A stretch of 64,000 bases of DNA from the NCBI GenBank assembly GCA_963377175.1, contig CAUJNA010001624.1, positions 398,501 through 462,500 of the forward strand, given 5' to 3'. The stretch comes from Effrenium voratum (taxonomy: Eukaryota; Sar; Dinophyceae; Suessiales; Symbiodiniaceae). A program made the translations under genes and the position numbers. Under the pieces are notes generated by a model. It did not search any database and had not been told where the DNA came from. It saw nothing but the letters and a program-made list of their open reading frames with translations. Positions 61,141-64,000 of this stretch are shown piece by piece (positions within the stretch are counted from its first letter, which is position 1; each line of letters starts with the position of its first letter).

Positions 61141-64000
61141 TGTGTCTCCACGCCGGATGCTGACTCACTAACCGCCCTTTGCTCCAGGGTGCACCGGATA
61201 CTAACATACTAGCTGCCTTCCCCTTTACATGGTCTAGAATAGTTTGCTATTGATCCTGAATTGATTGTTAGTTGATTCTAAATCATTTGGTTTCTGATGC
61301 GTATGCCGAACCCCCCCCCACGCCAAGTATGCCGCTTGTAATCTAACAGGGAAACAACATCTGCATGCTGGGAAGAAACCAAGACCTTTGAGCAAACCTC
61401 GATTACTTGATTTTGAAACCAACAAACACACGTGTAGCCAACGGGGAAACAACACCTTCCGCAAATGCGCAATCGGTGTCCTTCAAACCCCCCAAACAAA
61501 CCGCCAACAACGACGCACGCAAAGCAATGTCCCTCAAACGCGTCAGAAGCAAACCAAGTTGCCAAGTTGTTTCACAAACCTCTAATTTTACGCCCAATTC
61601 AGGGTTCTTCGTTATCCATGTTAGGCTTCCGCTATTTTGCCACATGACCACGGTTTAGACAACCCCGAACAGAATTCAAAATCGCGGATGGACTTTCTTT
61701 TCAGTGCTGCGCCAGGTGGCTGCAGTTGGATGTTGGCCCCGAATTAATAAAACCGACCCAATATTCGGGGTGCTGCCTCCACAAGTGACAAATCCTCACA
61801 GGTACCACCCCCCGTATGCATCGACCGAGGATTTATTAAATTCCAGTCATTTTACACTGGGCCCACCTGCTTGCACCTGATTGGCCAGGCGATCGGCCGC
61901 ACCTGATCGGCCATCTGCCTGTGCATCAGGTGCAGGCGTGGCTATTTACTTAAGTCGGTCCTTCGGACCTTCGAAAAGAGAAGATATTTATTCATCAGTA
62001 CAGCCGTTAGGTACGATACGAAAAAGGCAAAAGGAAAACGGTGATACTCTGGGGTCAACATTAAAATAAGCTGACAAGGGCCCTGGTTCCCTTTGATTAG
62101 TTGCGTTCTGCACAAGCAACCCTTTCCGAAATTCGCAAACCGCCCGTGAAGACACCGCCGGATACAACTGCATCGGGAACAAACAACCCGTCAAGACCGA
62201 AGAAACCCGTCGACTTCTGAGCCCCCACACGTGGTTTCTTGGCACTGCCAGTCGGTGCCATTCTGCAGGCACAGAGTTGCTGTCCTGGAGCTAAGGTTCG
62301 CCTGACTCGGAATTATGCGCGTGTGTCTTTTTCTGCAGAGAACCCTTCCTCCCCCAAACATAGCATCTGTCGGCGAGTACCTGAAAAATCAGGTTCCTCT
62401 TGAAGGGCAGTCAAAGGGACCCCCTAACTAGGTGCCATGTGAGTGGGAGGGAGGGTACCCTTCATGTGTCTGGAAGGGGAACAATGGGCACAACGGATAT
62501 GTCAACAATGGGAATCTGGAAGGTGTGTCTTTTGAGGGTACCCGTTTTGGGGTTGGTTCAACGGAAATCCAAAAGCTCGAAAAGAAGAATCCTCTACCCA
62601 TGTTTTTTTTTGTGCTTTTGGGGATGTGCTTTTTGAAGGAACTACAAAAAACATCATGCCCTCGTCTGGTGGCTTGGCTGCTTACTGGCTCGGTTGCTTA
62701 GTTGCTTGGACGTCTGTCTTGCATCGCCACACTTTCCTGCAGACCGGGTTGCCAACTTGCGTGTCGATATTGGGTGGCATGGGAAAGCACAGCATGACAC
62801 CTATCCAAACGGAATGTACATGAAATGACTTGAAGCTAAAGCTTCGCCGAGGAAAAGCGTCAGAACACAACTATGCAAGGGACAACTCAAATTGGGGGGC
62901 TCTTTCAGATGTCCAACATGTGCGGAAACCAAAGGCCAACCATTCTTAAGTTCCTTCTTTTGGGACGCAACAATAAATATATGTGTCTGCTTATGTGTGC
63001 TTTGGGCCCCATGTTTGCTTCGAAGATACCTTCGATCACGGCAAGTTCTATTGCCCCGTACTTTCTGGCTGCAGCAATGCTGAGTTTGGCGTTCAACACA
63101 GGTCTGCTTTGGAAGACAAAAAAGGATGGTAAAGGGCACCCTCGCATAAGGTTTGGGCTGAGAGTATCACCAATAGATGCGTACTAAGAAGGGCTCTGCC
63201 AAACCTCGCTTGGTAACAACCCCGATCAAGTAGAATTGCTGCCTGTGGTGCTTTTACTGGCGGTACATTTCGTTTAGCAGCTTCACTCAATGTCAGTACA
63301 GTTCAACACCACAGACACAGTCTACTAGGTCCTCCAGTAGAGAGCTTAGAATAAGGGGTACCCTTTTTTATGTAGTCGATTTTAGTAGGAAAACCCTCCC
63401 CCAAAAAACGAAACGGTAAAAAGGCACTACTGGGGGACCTAGTCTAGAGTCCCCATCTTCAGCCGTCAGTCCAGAACAGCAAGGTGGCAGCACATGTCGT
63501 CTTCAGCCCGAACGGGAACGACGCATATAGGAATTGTGGGAAAACCAGGAAACTTGGTTGACGTTGGAAGGGGAGCAAAAAATGATTTTTAGCGGTTAAG
63601 TGCGGATTTCCACTAAACCACAACAAGCAAAAATGCAAAAAGTTTCCCAACAACAACCATGACTAACCCATTAAATAACATGCAGCCACTGCGCCAAGGA
63701 AACTAGCTCCTTCGGCTGGTTGCCGTGGAAACACTAACAATGGTCTGACTGACTTCCCTATTTAGCACCACTAGCCTCACGTACCCAGCTCTGTTGACAA
63801 TTACACACAATTATGGGCAAATGGTTAAACTTCCCAAAGTGGAATAAGGACCCCCCAACAAGTAAAGGACCTTCATGATGTGTGAGCTCAGTTATCGCAT
63901 GTATGCTTGTAACCATTTGCCCAAACAAATTCAGTCAGCTACAGCCCCGTCCTTGCATCAGCCTCAGATGGCTCAAGTCGCGTTCCGCGGCTGTGCGAGT
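61141..64000. other. Host-like DNA, nothing recognised
   Basis: Nearly 2.9 kb with only short, unconvincing frames. I see no domain, RNA gene or large repeat. Confidence 0.5.

Overview
The window looks like a protist nuclear genome, most likely a dinoflagellate. The background DNA is GC-rich, dense in tandem repeats, and carries fragments of gene families I associate with dinoflagellate genomes. Into it is embedded a decayed Polinton-like virus (PLV), which is clearly more AT-rich. Host identity is inference; the viral identity rests on recognisable hallmark proteins.

Virus, left part (1-14,856): an unknown gene at the terminus (minus), a second unknown gene, a retroviral-type integrase, a zinc-ribbon protein, an FtsK/HerA packaging ATPase, a GIY-YIG nuclease, a fibre with an S74 intramolecular chaperone, a double-jelly-roll major capsid protein, a lipase, a penton-type minor capsid protein, several small hypothetical proteins and a C2H2 zinc finger. 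Virus, right part (41,449 to about 45,915): a protein-primed family B DNA polymerase and a C5 cytosine methyltransferase. Together the parts make about 19.3 kb, a normal PLV size. Nearly every hallmark gene has frameshifts or stops. A diverged copy of the left viral terminus lies in inverted orientation at about 59,575-59,790 and may be the other terminal repeat. Two promoter-like motifs recur: AAACTACTTAAAGAGAAAA before the polymerase, a zinc finger and two unknown genes, and TCTA 14-35 bases before capsid, fibre, ATPase and other starts.

Middle part (14,857-41,448): host-like DNA that splits the virus. Its two junctions show an 8-base direct repeat (CATCTTAT) next to matching inverted termini (TTGAGGGTTGTCT and TTGATGGTTGTCT). 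It therefore reads as one 26.6-kb transposon-like insertion inside the virus. It contains a second TIR-bounded element of 5.3 kb (22,863-28,157), which has a transposase-like gene, a proline-rich gene, a 130-base AT palindrome and a recurrent short hairpin (GGAGAC...GTCTCC followed by T-runs), three copies of which sit just before possible 3' splice sites. It also holds minus-strand gene-family fragments, a helicase-like fragment and many satellites.

Right flank (45,915-64,000): host-like DNA with a minisatellite related to one just left of the polymerase block, a DDE-transposase-like multi-exon gene (about 52,536-49,718, minus), a few probable exons, and many simple and tandem repeats. Past about 61 kb I recognise nothing. 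I saw no rRNA, tRNA or CRISPR array.
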